The translations under genes and the position numbers were made by a program. Below are positions 9,917 through 19,045 of a stretch of 64,000 nt of DNA, piece by piece (the stretch's first letter is position 1; each line of letters starts with the position of its first letter). Source of the DNA: Flavicella sp964230805 (GTDB lineage Bacteria; Bacteroidota; Bacteroidia; Flavobacteriales; Flavobacteriaceae). The stretch covers positions 1 through 64,000 of the forward strand of contig CAXRIA010000020.1 in NCBI GenBank assembly GCA_964230805.1, read 5' to 3'. Below the pieces are notes generated by a model that made no database searches, was not told where the DNA came from, and saw only the letters and a program-made list of their open reading frames with translations.

Positions 9917-9953
9917 GCTAAATTAGCTCAATAAATAAGCAATGATTGCTCAT
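9917..9953. promoter_or_regulatory. Paired palindromes, candidate LexA-like operator
   Basis: Two short perfect palindromes lie between the divergent polymerase and repressor genes: GCTAA-A-TTAGC (9917-9927) and AGCAAT-G-ATTGCT (9938-9950, extending imperfectly to 9935-9953). Their centres are 22 bp apart, about two helical turns. The second overlaps an upstream in-frame ATG at 9942, so the repressor more likely starts at 9966. The operator role is inferred. Confidence 0.6.
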
Positions 9954-9965
9954 AAATTTAGCATT

Positions 9966-10733
9966 ATGAATTTTTTGTCAAAAAATATCAAGCACATACG
10001 GGTTTTAAAAGGATTGACGCAAGAGCAGTTTGCTGACGATTTCAACGTTTCCCGATCGAGAATTAGCTCTTATGAAGAAAACAGAGCGGTTCCTCCTATT
10101 GATTTTATCATTGCGCTTTCCAATTCGTTTTCAGTTCCCATCGATGTATTGGTAAAAAACGATCTTTCAAAATCAAAAAACGAATCTTTTATTGAGGTGG
10201 GAAATCAGCGGATTTTATTTCCCATCATGGTTGACGACGCCAACGAAGATTTGATTGAAATTATTTCAACCGAAGCTTCGGCAGGTTATTTAAACGGGTA
10301 TGCCGATCCTGAATACGTAGAGGATTTACAAAAAATAAAGCTTCCTTTTTTACCTGCAGGAAAACACCGGGCTTTTCCTATCAAAGGAGACTCCATGCTT
10401 CCTACCAAAAGTGGGTCGTTTGTGATTGCCAAATTTTTAGAAGACATTCAAGACATCAAAGAGGGCAAAACCTACATTGTTTTGACACAAAATGATGGTT
10501 TGACCTACAAACGTGTGTATAAAAAAGAAGAAGATCGTTTGTTGCTTGTTCCTGACAACAAAAAATACAACGCTTATGAAGTCGCTTTGGAAGATGTTTT
10601 AGAGTTATGGGAATACACGTGTTGTATCAATACACAGGAATACGACGAACACGAATTAAAAATTAGCAACATCGCACTTATGTTGACCCAACTCGGTGTG
10701 GAATTGAAAGCGCTTAAAAAAATGATTGCTTGA
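9966..10733 (+). CDS. LexA-like XRE/S24 self-cleaving repressor
   Basis: N-terminal XRE-type helix-turn-helix (residues 1-65, with LTQEQFADDFNVSRSRISSY) joined to an S24 peptidase domain. Numbering from MNFL, the predicted cleavage bond is Ala106-Gly107 (EASAGY), and the catalytic dyad is Ser143 (KGDSML) and Lys182 (LTYKRV). This is the layout of LexA/CI-type repressors that cleave themselves when RecA filaments form. An upstream ATG at 9942 lies inside a palindrome and would add only eight residues, so 9966 is preferred. The stop overlaps the next start by one base (TGATG). It probably represses itself and the divergent polymerase operon. Confidence 0.9.
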   Translation: MNFLSKNIKHIRVLKGLTQEQFADDFNVSRSRISSYEENRAVPPIDFIIALSNSFSVPIDVLVKNDLSKSKNESFIEVGNQRILFPIMVDDANEDLIEIISTEASAGYLNGYADPEYVEDLQKIKLPFLPAGKHRAFPIKGDSMLPTKSGSFVIAKFLEDIQDIKEGKTYIVLTQNDGLTYKRVYKKEEDRLLLVPDNKKYNAYEVALEDVLELWEYTCCINTQEYDEHELKISNIALMLTQLGVELKALKKMIA

Positions 10734-12142
10734 TGTATGCCATTGTGGACATAGAAACAACCGGAGGGGACAAAATCACGGAAATTTCCATTCTTGTTTT
10801 TGATGGCAAAAAAGTGGTGGATGAATTTACCAGTTTGGTGAATCCAGAGTGTTCCATTCCGCAATACATCACTTCTTTAACAGGTATTGACAACCAGATG
10901 GTGTTGCATGCTCCCAAATTTTATGAAATTGCAAAAAAAATAATTGAAATCACTGAAAACACCATTTTTGTGGCACACAGTGTCAATTTTGATTACAACA
11001 TTCTTCAAAAAGAATTCCAGTCTTTGGGGGCACGTTTTCAAAGAAAAAAATTATGTACAGTACGATTGTCTCGAAAAATCCTCCCGGGATTGCCTTCGTA
11101 CAGCTTGGGAAAACTTTGCAGTACTTTGCAAATTCCACTTTCCAACAGACACCGTGCCAAAGGCGATGCCGATGCTACTGTGCTACTCTTTGCTTTGTTG
11201 TTAGAAAAGGACCCTTCTGACATCATTGGCGCTTCTTTGCATCCTCGATCGAGAGAAGCGACACTACCTCCCCTACTTCCAAAGCGTGTTGTTGACAATT
11301 TGCCCGAAACAGAAGGGGTGTATTATTTTAGAAACCGCGACAACGAAATTCTTTACATCGGAAAGGCAATCAACATCAAAAAACGAGTTCTCAGCCATCT
11401 CTACGACAAATCGAAACGGGAAATCAATCTATGTTTGGAAACCGCCAACATTACGTATACGGAGACCGGTAGTGAGTTATTGGCCTTGCTTTTGGAGTCT
11501 GCCGAAATTAAAAAACAGTTCCCAAAATTCAACAGGGCACAACGAAAAACCCGTGAAAGCATTGCCTTGTTTAGCTACCAAGACAGACAGGGTATCTTGC
11601 ACATTGGAACCAACAGCATCAAACTTGTACAAACCCCAATCACCAAATTTTACACGGCACGTGAGGCACGCGCTTTTGTGGAAAAACTTTGTGAAAAATT
11701 TGAGCTCTGTCCCAAATACTGTCATTTGCAATCGAATGTTTCGAGCTGTTTTCATTACCAACTCAAGCAATGCAGAGGTATTTGTAGCCAGAAAGAAAGC
11801 ATTGCAAGCTACAACCAACGCGTACGGCAGGCCATTGCTTCCATTCAGTACGAAACCGAAAGTTTTTTAATCTTGGAAAAGGGACGAAAAAAAACGGAAC
11901 TTTCTTTTGTATTGGTCATCAACGGCGTGTACAAAGGATTTGGTTATGTGCAAAAAAAACGTTCTCAAAAAACACTGGCGGATTATTCGAAAAACATGGT
12001 CCTTCAAAAAGACAACAAAGACATTCACCGCATCTTACGGGGCTACCTCAAACGCCAACCTGACACCGTAGTTCCTTTGGGCAAAGAAATGATCCAAGAA
12101 AATTTTGACCTTGACAGCTTGTCCAATACTTTTGATGCCTAA
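10733..12142 (+). CDS. DEDD exonuclease / GIY-YIG nuclease fusion (UvrC-N like)
   Basis: Two-domain DNA repair nuclease. Residues 1-165 are a DnaQ/PolC-type 3'-5' exonuclease: Asp6 and Glu8 in VDIETTGG, and His140 in the ExoIII motif HRAKGDADAT. Residues about 185-270 are a GIY-YIG domain (EGVYYF, then LYIGKAINIKKRV) like the N-terminus of UvrC and Cho. A cysteine-rich segment near residue 325-345 (CPKYCHLQ, CRGIC) follows. It lacks the UvrB-binding and C-terminal nuclease parts of UvrC. The start is the ATG at 10733, coupled to the repressor gene, which implies damage-inducible expression. Confidence 0.9.
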   Translation: MYAIVDIETTGGDKITEISILVFDGKKVVDEFTSLVNPECSIPQYITSLTGIDNQMVLHAPKFYEIAKKIIEITENTIFVAHSVNFDYNILQKEFQSLGARFQRKKLCTVRLSRKILPGLPSYSLGKLCSTLQIPLSNRHRAKGDADATVLLFALLLEKDPSDIIGASLHPRSREATLPPLLPKRVVDNLPETEGVYYFRNRDNEILYIGKAINIKKRVLSHLYDKSKREINLCLETANITYTETGSELLALLLESAEIKKQFPKFNRAQRKTRESIALFSYQDRQGILHIGTNSIKLVQTPITKFYTAREARAFVEKLCEKFELCPKYCHLQSNVSSCFHYQLKQCRGICSQKESIASYNQRVRQAIASIQYETESFLILEKGRKKTELSFVLVINGVYKGFGYVQKKRSQKTLADYSKNMVLQKDNKDIHRILRGYLKRQPDTVVPLGKEMIQENFDLDSLSNTFDA

Positions 12143-12252
12143 ATCCTTGCAAAGCAACTCCAAAAAAAACAAACGATACCTACAAATAGCTACAAAACCT
12201 ACACCCTACAAAAACAAGCTCCATTTCAAAAACGAATTTGCCAATGCAAGTA

Positions 12253-13290
12253 TTACGAGTCGGTCTTGTTTTGTTCTTTTTGCAGCGCTTCTTCCACAGA
12301 CTTGGCCGTATCCAAAACGGTTTTCTCTAGTTTGATGGGATTCCATCCAAAAGTACTTTTGGTCTCCTGCACATTCCCGTTAAAAACATTCCCTATAAAA
12401 GGAAGCAATCCTTTGAGATCGCGATTAAAATTGGCCATAAATTTTAGCAAAAAATTAGGTGCCAATTGGGTACTCACCTGATCGTAGCCATTGGACTTTA
12501 ATATTTGGGCCATTTCTTGGAACGAGTAGGCTTTCTCCGTACCCACAATAAATCGTTTGCCGTTTGCAGATGGGTTTTCCAATGCCTGCACATGAATTTT
12601 GGCTACATCTCGCACATCCGACATATTGATGGCTGCTTGCGGCAAACGTGGCCAACCCCCGGTTAAGAGTTCTTTGTAGGTCGACATGGATTCTCCTGAC
12701 AAGTTTCCTGAAAGCGTAGGTCCGTAAACCGGCCCGGGATGTATAGTCACCAATTCTAGTTTGTCAGCTTCTTCTTGGTTTTTTATAAATTCCCAAGCGC
12801 TTTTCTCGGCAAGGGTTTTGCTTTTTAAATAGGCCGAAACTCCTTTGGCATGAACATCGGTCCAACAATCTTGATCGATCGATACATTGCCTTTATGACC
12901 ACCAACCATGGCCACCATAGAAGATGTGAGTACCATTCGTTTGATACCGGCTTTTTTGGCCGATTGCAAAGCACGCTGCGTACCTTCTACCGCAGGCTTG
13001 ATCAATTCATTTTCGTCTTTCGGCTGCCTTGACACAAAGGGCGAGGCCACGTGCAACACATAATCACAACCCGCCATCGCTTGGTCCCAACCTGCATCAC
13101 TTAACAGGTCCAATTCGCAATATTCTAAATTCCCTTTCGGATCCACCTGTTTTTCAATCGCTTGAGACACCTCCTCTGATTTTGATAAATTTCTCACCGA
13201 GCCCTTTACGGCATAACCATGCTTTAGCAATTCTACAGCACAATGCTGCCCTATGTATCCTGAAATACCTGTCAATAGTACTTTATTCAT
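12253..13290 (-). CDS. NAD(P)-dependent epimerase / dihydroflavonol-reductase-like protein
   Basis: Extended short-chain dehydrogenase. The dinucleotide-binding motif TGISGYIGQH lies at residues 7-16 and the catalytic YLKSK near residue 160. The frame stays open further upstream, but the ATG at 13290 gives the canonical MNKVLLTGISG start, so the extra 41 residues are rejected. Length is 346 residues. The substrate cannot be read from sequence; relatives reduce aldehydes, ketones or flavonoid-like compounds. It stands alone in leftward orientation. Confidence 0.85.
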   Translation of the reverse strand: MNKVLLTGISGYIGQHCAVELLKHGYAVKGSVRNLSKSEEVSQAIEKQVDPKGNLEYCELDLLSDAGWDQAMAGCDYVLHVASPFVSRQPKDENELIKPAVEGTQRALQSAKKAGIKRMVLTSSMVAMVGGHKGNVSIDQDCWTDVHAKGVSAYLKSKTLAEKSAWEFIKNQEEADKLELVTIHPGPVYGPTLSGNLSGESMSTYKELLTGGWPRLPQAAINMSDVRDVAKIHVQALENPSANGKRFIVGTEKAYSFQEMAQILKSNGYDQVSTQLAPNFLLKFMANFNRDLKGLLPFIGNVFNGNVQETKSTFGWNPIKLEKTVLDTAKSVEEALQKEQNKTDS

Positions 13291-13536
13291 TTCCGACTTT
13301 TTTCTTTGGTTCTGCAAGCAAAGATATTTAATAACTTTGATTGTATAACAAATAATCTGTGTTCGATAAAACAATGTTTCGATACAAAGCAGCCTCTCGA
13401 TGGCCTTAATCAAAAAAGAAGCTAATAAATTGTTTTATAGTTGTTTATTGGACAAAATCGCTCTAAAAAACCCATTATAGATTTGTATTATTCGATTAAA
13501 TTTTACTATTTTTAAAATCAATCAAAAACACACATC

Positions 13537-14376
13537 ATGAAATACCTACCCCAACTCTACCTTATTTTATTTTCTTTGTCTTTTTTTTCTATCCATGCGC
13601 AAGCTCCTGAAAACGCCGTCGGCTTTGCAGAGAGCAGACCCAACACCTTCGTTCTCGGAAATCAAAGTAGTGTGGATGTTTGGCTCCAATGGTGCGCATT
13701 GCACGAAACAGGAGATGTTGCCGCCATCACCGACTTGGCAGCAGACAACATTCGCATTGAGGCGCCCGGCGGAGAATTTGTCATTGAAGGAAAAGAAGCC
13801 CTGACCAACTTTCTTACCCAATGGTTTGCCAATAACGAAAAAGTGAGCGTGCAACAGCAGTGGGGTGTGCCCGTAAAATTTGTAAACGACCAAGGAACTC
13901 CCATCAACGGAGATTGGCTGACCACGGGTTTTTTCCTACGAATCGACAACGGCACTACGGTTACTATTGAAGACAATCATGCCAATGTCTATATAGAAAA
14001 CGGAAAGGTTCAATATTTCAAAGTATTCCAACACGGGGTCATTCAACCTTCGAAAGTAACGCTCTCCATTGATCTTTCCTCCTACAAAGGAGCCTATAAA
14101 ACGGTGGGAGTATTCGGTACTTTTAACAATTGGTGCGGCACTTGTGACGCACTGACAGACGAAGACGGCGACGGGGTGTACACCACTACCATTGAAGCGC
14201 GTCCTGGCGAAATGCAATACAAGTTCATTCTCGACAACCAAGCTGTTGAGGAAACGTTTGAACCCAACACGCCTTGCACAAAAACCACCGATGTGTACAC
14301 GAATCGGGTTGCACAAATTGCTGGCAATACAACCCTCGAGACTGCCTGTTTTAATTCCTGTGCGCCTTGCCAGTAA
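13537..14376 (+). CDS. Secreted SnoaL-like plus glycogen-binding-like protein
   Basis: Signal peptide (residues 1-22, ending HAQA), then a SnoaL/NTF2-like region (about 45-175; WCALHETGDVAAITDLAADN), then a small beta-sandwich (about 180-260) with GVFGTFNNW and GEMQYKFIL, which resembles E-set / AMPK-type carbohydrate-binding modules. The C-terminus has several cysteines (CTKTTD, TACFNSCAPCQ). No catalytic residues can be assigned. It is a monocistronic gene closed by a strong terminator. The combination of domains is clear enough to describe, but no function is claimed. Confidence 0.7.
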   Translation: MKYLPQLYLILFSLSFFSIHAQAPENAVGFAESRPNTFVLGNQSSVDVWLQWCALHETGDVAAITDLAADNIRIEAPGGEFVIEGKEALTNFLTQWFANNEKVSVQQQWGVPVKFVNDQGTPINGDWLTTGFFLRIDNGTTVTIEDNHANVYIENGKVQYFKVFQHGVIQPSKVTLSIDLSSYKGAYKTVGVFGTFNNWCGTCDALTDEDGDGVYTTTIEARPGEMQYKFILDNQAVEETFEPNTPCTKTTDVYTNRVAQIAGNTTLETACFNSCAPCQ

Positions 14377-14401
14377 AATACCAGAACCAAACACCCTGTA
14401 A

Positions 14402-14436
14402 AAAACCTCTTGATCCTTCAAGAGGTTTTGTTTTTT
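14402..14436 (+). terminator. Strong bidirectional terminator
   Basis: Perfect 12-bp stem AAAACCTCTTGA / TCAAGAGGTTTT with loop TCCT, followed by G and six T. It lies 25 nt after the stop of the secreted protein gene. On the minus strand it also directly follows the tRNA-like fragment at 14438-14480. Confidence 0.88.
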
Positions 14437-14437
14437 G

Positions 14438-14480
14438 ATGGGAACGGGATTCATTCCTCCTCGTTGTTTCGGAATGGGCC
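14438..14480 (-). repeat. Orphan copy of the initiator-tRNA trailing element
   Basis: A 41-base stretch matches 45927-45967 at 35 positions without gaps. Read on the minus strand both end in a T-arm/acceptor-like segment (GAATGAATCC then GTTCCC) and run into a terminator hairpin. Here no intact tRNA gene is nearby, so it is a dispersed copy or the remains of a lost tRNA locus. Confidence 0.6.
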
Positions 14481-14554
14481 TATAGTGGAGTGAAATTAAA
14501 CTCTTCTAAAGACAATTTGAATAAACTACATCAAACATGATCTATAATCGATTA

Positions 14555-15220
14555 TTATCGGAAAGATGATATTATTTGAAGTGTATGTCTGGTCCGTTGT
14601 TCAATTTCAATGTAATCAAAAGAACCATCGGCTTGTTTAGCTATAAGTTTTGAGCCCATCCCAACGCAATAAACACCGGCTTCAAACCAGCTTTTAAGGT
14701 TTTCTTCTGTTGGTGATACGCCTCCTGTTGGCATAATACTGGTCCATGGTTGCGGTGCTAGTACCCCTTTTACAAATTCTGGGCCGTAGGTACTTCCCGG
14801 AAATAACTTCACAATCTCACAACCCAACTCTTCCGCCTTTGCAATTTCTGTGAGTGAGCCACAACCTGGTGACCACAATACTTTTCTGCGGTTGCACACC
14901 ATGGCAATGTCTTCTCTGAGTACAGGCGTTACTACAAAGTTGGCCCCATTTAGCATATAAGCTGATGCAGCCCCTGCGTCTGTTACCGAGCCTACGCCCA
15001 TAATCATCCCAGGGAGTTCTTTGATGGCATATTTGGTAAGTTCGGTAAATAACTCCAGGGCAAAATCACCTCGATTGGTAAACTCCATAAGACGTGCACC
15101 TCCATCATAGCAGGCCTTGAGCACCTTTTTAGCGATTTCGACATCACTATGAAAGAAAAGGGGCACCATACCGCTTTCTTTCATTGTTTGTGCTACTTCT
15201 ATTCTTGTATACTGTGCCAT
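14555..15220 (-). CDS. kdgA: 2-keto-3-deoxy-6-phosphogluconate aldolase
   Basis: Class I aldolase that splits KDPG into pyruvate and glyceraldehyde 3-phosphate, the last step of uronate breakdown. Schiff-base Lys138 (EIVKLFPG) and general acid/base Glu46 (LMEFTNRG) are in place, with the phosphate-binding PTGGVSP motif near residue 165. At 221 residues it has normal length. It is the last gene of the leftward glucuronate operon, 10 bp after kdgK. Bifunctional KHG/KDPG activity is common in the family and cannot be excluded. Confidence 0.94.
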   Translation of the reverse strand: MAQYTRIEVAQTMKESGMVPLFFHSDVEIAKKVLKACYDGGARLMEFTNRGDFALELFTELTKYAIKELPGMIMGVGSVTDAGAASAYMLNGANFVVTPVLREDIAMVCNRRKVLWSPGCGSLTEIAKAEELGCEIVKLFPGSTYGPEFVKGVLAPQPWTSIMPTGGVSPTEENLKSWFEAGVYCVGMGSKLIAKQADGSFDYIEIEQRTRHTLQIISSFR

Positions 15221-15230
15221 ATCTATTGGT

Positions 15231-16277
15231 TTAACGGGCTACACGACCTGATGCGTCGCCACCCATGAGTTTTTCTACTTCGGCTACCGTCACAAGGTTC
15301 GCATCGCCCTTAATGGTATGCTTTAAGCAAGAGGCTGCCACTGCAAAGTCTAGTGCATGTTGGTCGTTGTCTGGATATTTTAATAGTCCATAGATAAGAC
15401 CGCCCATAAACGAGTCGCCACCGCCTACACGGTCTACAATATCTGTGATTTGATACTGCGTGGTGTCATACATAGTCTTTCCATCATATAACACCCCAGC
15501 CCATGTGTTGTGTGAAGCCGATATTGATCCTCTGAGGGTCGTAATGACTTTTTTAGCCTTTGGAAACTTCTCCATCATCTGCTTACAAACAGAAAGGAAT
15601 GCTTCCGCTTTTACATCATGCCCTTGGGTTTGTACGGTTAGTCCTTCAGGCTTGATACCAAAGTGCATTTCCGCATCTTCTTCGTTTCCGAGTACAATAT
15701 CGCAATACGATGTAAGCTCGGTCATGATTTTCTCACGATGCGCATCGTCACAATACTTCCAAAGTTTCGCACGGTAGTTAAGATCTGTCGAGATAGTAAT
15801 TCCTTTCTCACTCGCAATCTTTACTGCTTCCAGACATGCATCTGCCGCAGACTGTGAAATGGCAGGGGTAATCCCTGTCCAGTGGAACCATTCCACGCCT
15901 TCAAAGGCTTTGTGCCAATCCACCATACCAGGCTGTATTTCAGACATGGCCGAATAGGCCCTATCATAGACCACTTTACTGCCCCGACTGACAGCACCTG
16001 TCTCTAGGAAATAAATCCCTAAGCGGTCACCGCCACGAAGCATAAAATCGGTTTCAACACCCCGCTTACGCATTTCCATAAGGGCGCATTCTCCAATATC
16101 GTTGTTAGGAACACGTGTTACAAAACGTACGGGAACGCCATAGTTGACAAGCGATACTGCTACATTGGACTCGCCGCCTCCGTAGATGACATCGAATGAG
16201 TTGGTTTGAGAGAAACGCAAAAAACCCGGAGGAGCTAGGCGCAACATGATTTCACCAAAAGTGACTACTTTTTTCAT
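15231..16277 (-). CDS. kdgK: 2-keto-3-deoxygluconate kinase (PfkB family)
   Basis: Phosphorylates 2-keto-3-deoxygluconate to KDPG in the cytoplasm. PfkB signatures are present: YGGGESNVAVSL near residue 32 and the C-terminal VGGGDSFMGG motif with catalytic Asp288. Length is 348 residues. It stands between the transporter and the aldolase in the uronate operon. Its base composition is visibly richer in G and C than the uxaC and susCD part of the operon, matching kdgA. Confidence 0.94.
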   Translation of the reverse strand: MKKVVTFGEIMLRLAPPGFLRFSQTNSFDVIYGGGESNVAVSLVNYGVPVRFVTRVPNNDIGECALMEMRKRGVETDFMLRGGDRLGIYFLETGAVSRGSKVVYDRAYSAMSEIQPGMVDWHKAFEGVEWFHWTGITPAISQSAADACLEAVKIASEKGITISTDLNYRAKLWKYCDDAHREKIMTELTSYCDIVLGNEEDAEMHFGIKPEGLTVQTQGHDVKAEAFLSVCKQMMEKFPKAKKVITTLRGSISASHNTWAGVLYDGKTMYDTTQYQITDIVDRVGGGDSFMGGLIYGLLKYPDNDQHALDFAVAASCLKHTIKGDANLVTVAEVEKLMGGDASGRVAR

Positions 16278-16315
16278 TTGTATTTCAATGGTATTTAATT
16301 AATTAACAATTTAAA

Positions 16316-17617
16316 CTAGGTTTCTTTTTTAGGCTTCAAGTTCTCATCTAAAGGCGTCATTCTTGGTATCAATAAATGTACTATCCCTAAGACTGTAAGA
16401 TATAATGATCCAGCTAAAAGAAATGCCCAGAAGTAGCCACTATTACCTGCTGAATCTAAAACCGACCCCAATACCATGTCTGCAAGAATACCAGCTATAG
16501 TGCCAACCATACCACCTATACCAACTACAGAGGCTGTTGCTTTTTTAGGAAATACGTCAGAAACTAGCGTAAATACATTAGCAGACCAAGCCTGATGACC
16601 TGCCGCAGCAAGACCTATAAGGAAAACGGCGACCCATTTACTTTCTGTAAAGGCCACAAAACTAACCGGGAGTATAATTAAAGCACAAATCAACAATGTT
16701 CTTTTCCTAGCCTTATTGACGGTCCATCCTTTCCGCATGAAAGCACCTGAAAGATACCCACCAAAAACACTTCCGACATCTGCCAAAATATAAATAACAA
16801 AAAAGGGTAAGGCAATGTTTTTAATGTTTACCCCAAAGAAGTCTGCTAAGAATTTAGCTCCCCAGAAAAGATAAAACCACCATACTGCATCTGTAATTTT
16901 CGCTATAGAAAAAGCCCAGGTCTGACGTTTATTAAGAACACTTTTCCATGGGAGTTTTTCTTCATTCTCCACTTCTGAATCTTCTTGAATATACGCTAGC
17001 TCCTCTTTAGTTACGTTTGGATGGATTTCAGGTTTTTTATAGGTTCTAAGCCATAAAATAACCCAAATTGTACTTAAGGCTCCAGTAATTAAAAATGGGA
17101 TTTGCCAGTTTTTACCGTTTTCGTGAACAATCCATCCAACTACGAATGGAGCCGCAATAGCCCCAATACTAGTTGCGGCATTAAAAAGGCCTGTTGCAAA
17201 AGCACGATCTTTTTTTGGAAACCATTCTGCTGTAGTTTTAATAGCTGCTGGAAAATTTCCTGCTTCTCCAAATCCTAATCCAAATCGTGCTGCCGCGAAT
17301 CCAATTACACTAAATCCTGGACGTACCAAAGCATGCAACATTCCAAAAATACTCCAGATTACAATGGATAATGTATATCCTTTTTTAGTTCCTATGCGAT
17401 CTATAATACCACCCATTGTCAAAAGTCCAATTGCATAGGCTACTTTAAATGAAATCATAATATTGGCATAATCGCTATTGGTCCATTCAAACATTTTTTC
17501 TAATGTTGGAGCCATCACACCTATAAGACTTCGATCAAAATAGTTGATAGTTGTTGCAAACATCAAAAGTCCTAATATTGTATAGCGATAGTTGCCTATG
17601 TTTTGCTTCTTGTTCAT
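16316..17617 (-). CDS. exuT: Hexuronate MFS transporter (ExuT-like)
   Basis: Twelve-helix major facilitator of the anion:cation symporter branch. The N-terminus NYFDRSLIGVMAPTLEK and the loop GGIIDRIGTKKGY are typical of hexuronate and hexonate carriers. It would bring glucuronate across the inner membrane by proton symport. The gene lies between uxaC and kdgK, 6 bp from uxaC, in an operon that otherwise encodes the whole glucuronate pathway; this supports the substrate. Galacturonate transport is possible as well. Confidence 0.88.
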   Translation of the reverse strand: MNKKQNIGNYRYTILGLLMFATTINYFDRSLIGVMAPTLEKMFEWTNSDYANIMISFKVAYAIGLLTMGGIIDRIGTKKGYTLSIVIWSIFGMLHALVRPGFSVIGFAAARFGLGFGEAGNFPAAIKTTAEWFPKKDRAFATGLFNAATSIGAIAAPFVVGWIVHENGKNWQIPFLITGALSTIWVILWLRTYKKPEIHPNVTKEELAYIQEDSEVENEEKLPWKSVLNKRQTWAFSIAKITDAVWWFYLFWGAKFLADFFGVNIKNIALPFFVIYILADVGSVFGGYLSGAFMRKGWTVNKARKRTLLICALIILPVSFVAFTESKWVAVFLIGLAAAGHQAWSANVFTLVSDVFPKKATASVVGIGGMVGTIAGILADMVLGSVLDSAGNSGYFWAFLLAGSLYLTVLGIVHLLIPRMTPLDENLKPKKET

Positions 17618-17623
17618 AAAAAA

Positions 17624-19045
17624 TTATTTGTCATTATTAAATTGAAAATAGTTGACGGCATTGTTATAACAAATGTCCTCAATCATTTTACCAAGAAATT
17701 CTATATCGTTTGGAACTAGTCCTTGTTTGACATCTTCAGCTATAATATTGCAAAGTATCCTTCTGAAGTATTCGTGCCTAGGAAAAGATAAAAAGCTACG
17801 ACTATCTGTAAGCATTCCAATAAACTTACTTAGCAAGCCCATATTTGAAAGTACATTGAGTTGTTTTTCAATACCGTCTTTTTGGTCTAGAAACCACCAG
17901 GCAGCACCCCATTGCATTTTACCAGGAACACCTCCGGTATTAAAATTTCCCATCATGGTTGCAAAAATTTCGTTTTGTGCTGGATTTAAATTGTAGGTAA
18001 TGGTTTTTGTCAATTGATTTGTACGATCCAAAGCATTTAAAAACCTTGACAATGCTTCAATAATTGGATAATCTGCTATAGAGTCACAACCAGCATCAGC
18101 GCCAACAAGCTTGTTTAATCGATCATTATTGTTTCTTATGACTCCTAAATGAAATTGTTGCACCCAACCTTTTTCGTGATACTTTTTGCTTAAATGCATT
18201 AAAAGACTCGACCTATATTGCTGTATTTCAAGTTCTGTGAGTTTTACACCCCTATAGTTTTTCTCATAAATCGATTGGATTTCATCTTTATTGAAATCTA
18301 CGAAAGAAAAAGCACCACTAATTCCGTAATCTGATAGTTTACAGCCATTTCCATGGAAGAAATCTATTCTGTTATCAATGGCTTTTAAAAGATTTGAATA
18401 ATTACTGATCGAGAAATTGACACAATCTTCAAGCTTTCTTACATAGGCATCAAATTTTTGTTCTCCAATAAAAAATAAGTTATCCGGCCTGAAGGTGGGG
18501 TAAACTTTTGTGAAAAATCCAGCCTTTGCTATTTGTTTATGATATCTTAAGTCATCTGTGGGATCATCAGTTGTGCAGATTACTTCAACCTTCATCTGCT
18601 CTAACAATTGAGCAGGTGTCTTTGTTTCTAAAACCCTATTCGTTTTTGAATAAATATCCAAAGCATTATTGGGTTGTAATATTTCATCAATATTAAAATA
18701 ACGCTTCAACTCTAACTGTGTCCAGTGAAATAATGGATTTCTTAAGGTGTTCGGAACTGTTTCTGCCCATTTCTTAAACTTTTTTTCTTTAGAAGCATCT
18801 CCGGAGATAAAGTTTTCTTCAACTCCATTGGCACGCATTCCCCGCCATTTATAATGATCTTCACTCAACCAAGCATTGGTTATGTTATTTACTGGTTTGT
18901 TTTCTGCAATTTGTTGAGCCGACAAATGATTGTGATAATCTATGATAGGCAAATCTTTTGCATATTCATGATAGAGCATTTCTGCCTCCTGGGAGTTTAA
19001 TAGAAAATTGTCTGTTATAAAGTTTTTTGAATTTATTTGGCACAT
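17624..19045 (-). CDS. uxaC: Glucuronate (uronate) isomerase
   Basis: Converts D-glucuronate to D-fructuronate (or galacturonate to tagaturonate). The amidohydrolase-fold metal ligands His38 and His40 lie in IIDYHNHLS, and CTTDDPTDD lies near residue 155. At 473 residues it has family length. The ATG at 19045 overlaps the end of uxuA by 13 bp, and FITDNFLL before the first strand fits the usual UxaC N-terminus. First enzyme of the pathway encoded here; tagaturonate-branch enzymes UxaA and UxaB are absent, so glucuronate is the likely substrate. Confidence 0.96.
   Translation of the reverse strand: MCQINSKNFITDNFLLNSQEAEMLYHEYAKDLPIIDYHNHLSAQQIAENKPVNNITNAWLSEDHYKWRGMRANGVEENFISGDASKEKKFKKWAETVPNTLRNPLFHWTQLELKRYFNIDEILQPNNALDIYSKTNRVLETKTPAQLLEQMKVEVICTTDDPTDDLRYHKQIAKAGFFTKVYPTFRPDNLFFIGEQKFDAYVRKLEDCVNFSISNYSNLLKAIDNRIDFFHGNGCKLSDYGISGAFSFVDFNKDEIQSIYEKNYRGVKLTELEIQQYRSSLLMHLSKKYHEKGWVQQFHLGVIRNNNDRLNKLVGADAGCDSIADYPIIEALSRFLNALDRTNQLTKTITYNLNPAQNEIFATMMGNFNTGGVPGKMQWGAAWWFLDQKDGIEKQLNVLSNMGLLSKFIGMLTDSRSFLSFPRHEYFRRILCNIIAEDVKQGLVPNDIEFLGKMIEDICYNNAVNYFQFNNDK

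Noticed and set aside
9942..9965. Upstream ATG for the LexA-like repressor
   Set aside because: It lies inside a palindrome thought to be the operator, and the helix-turn-helix domain needs no extra residues.
13291..13413. N-terminal extension of the NAD-dependent reductase
   Set aside because: The 41 extra residues precede the standard nucleotide-binding start and show no signal or domain.
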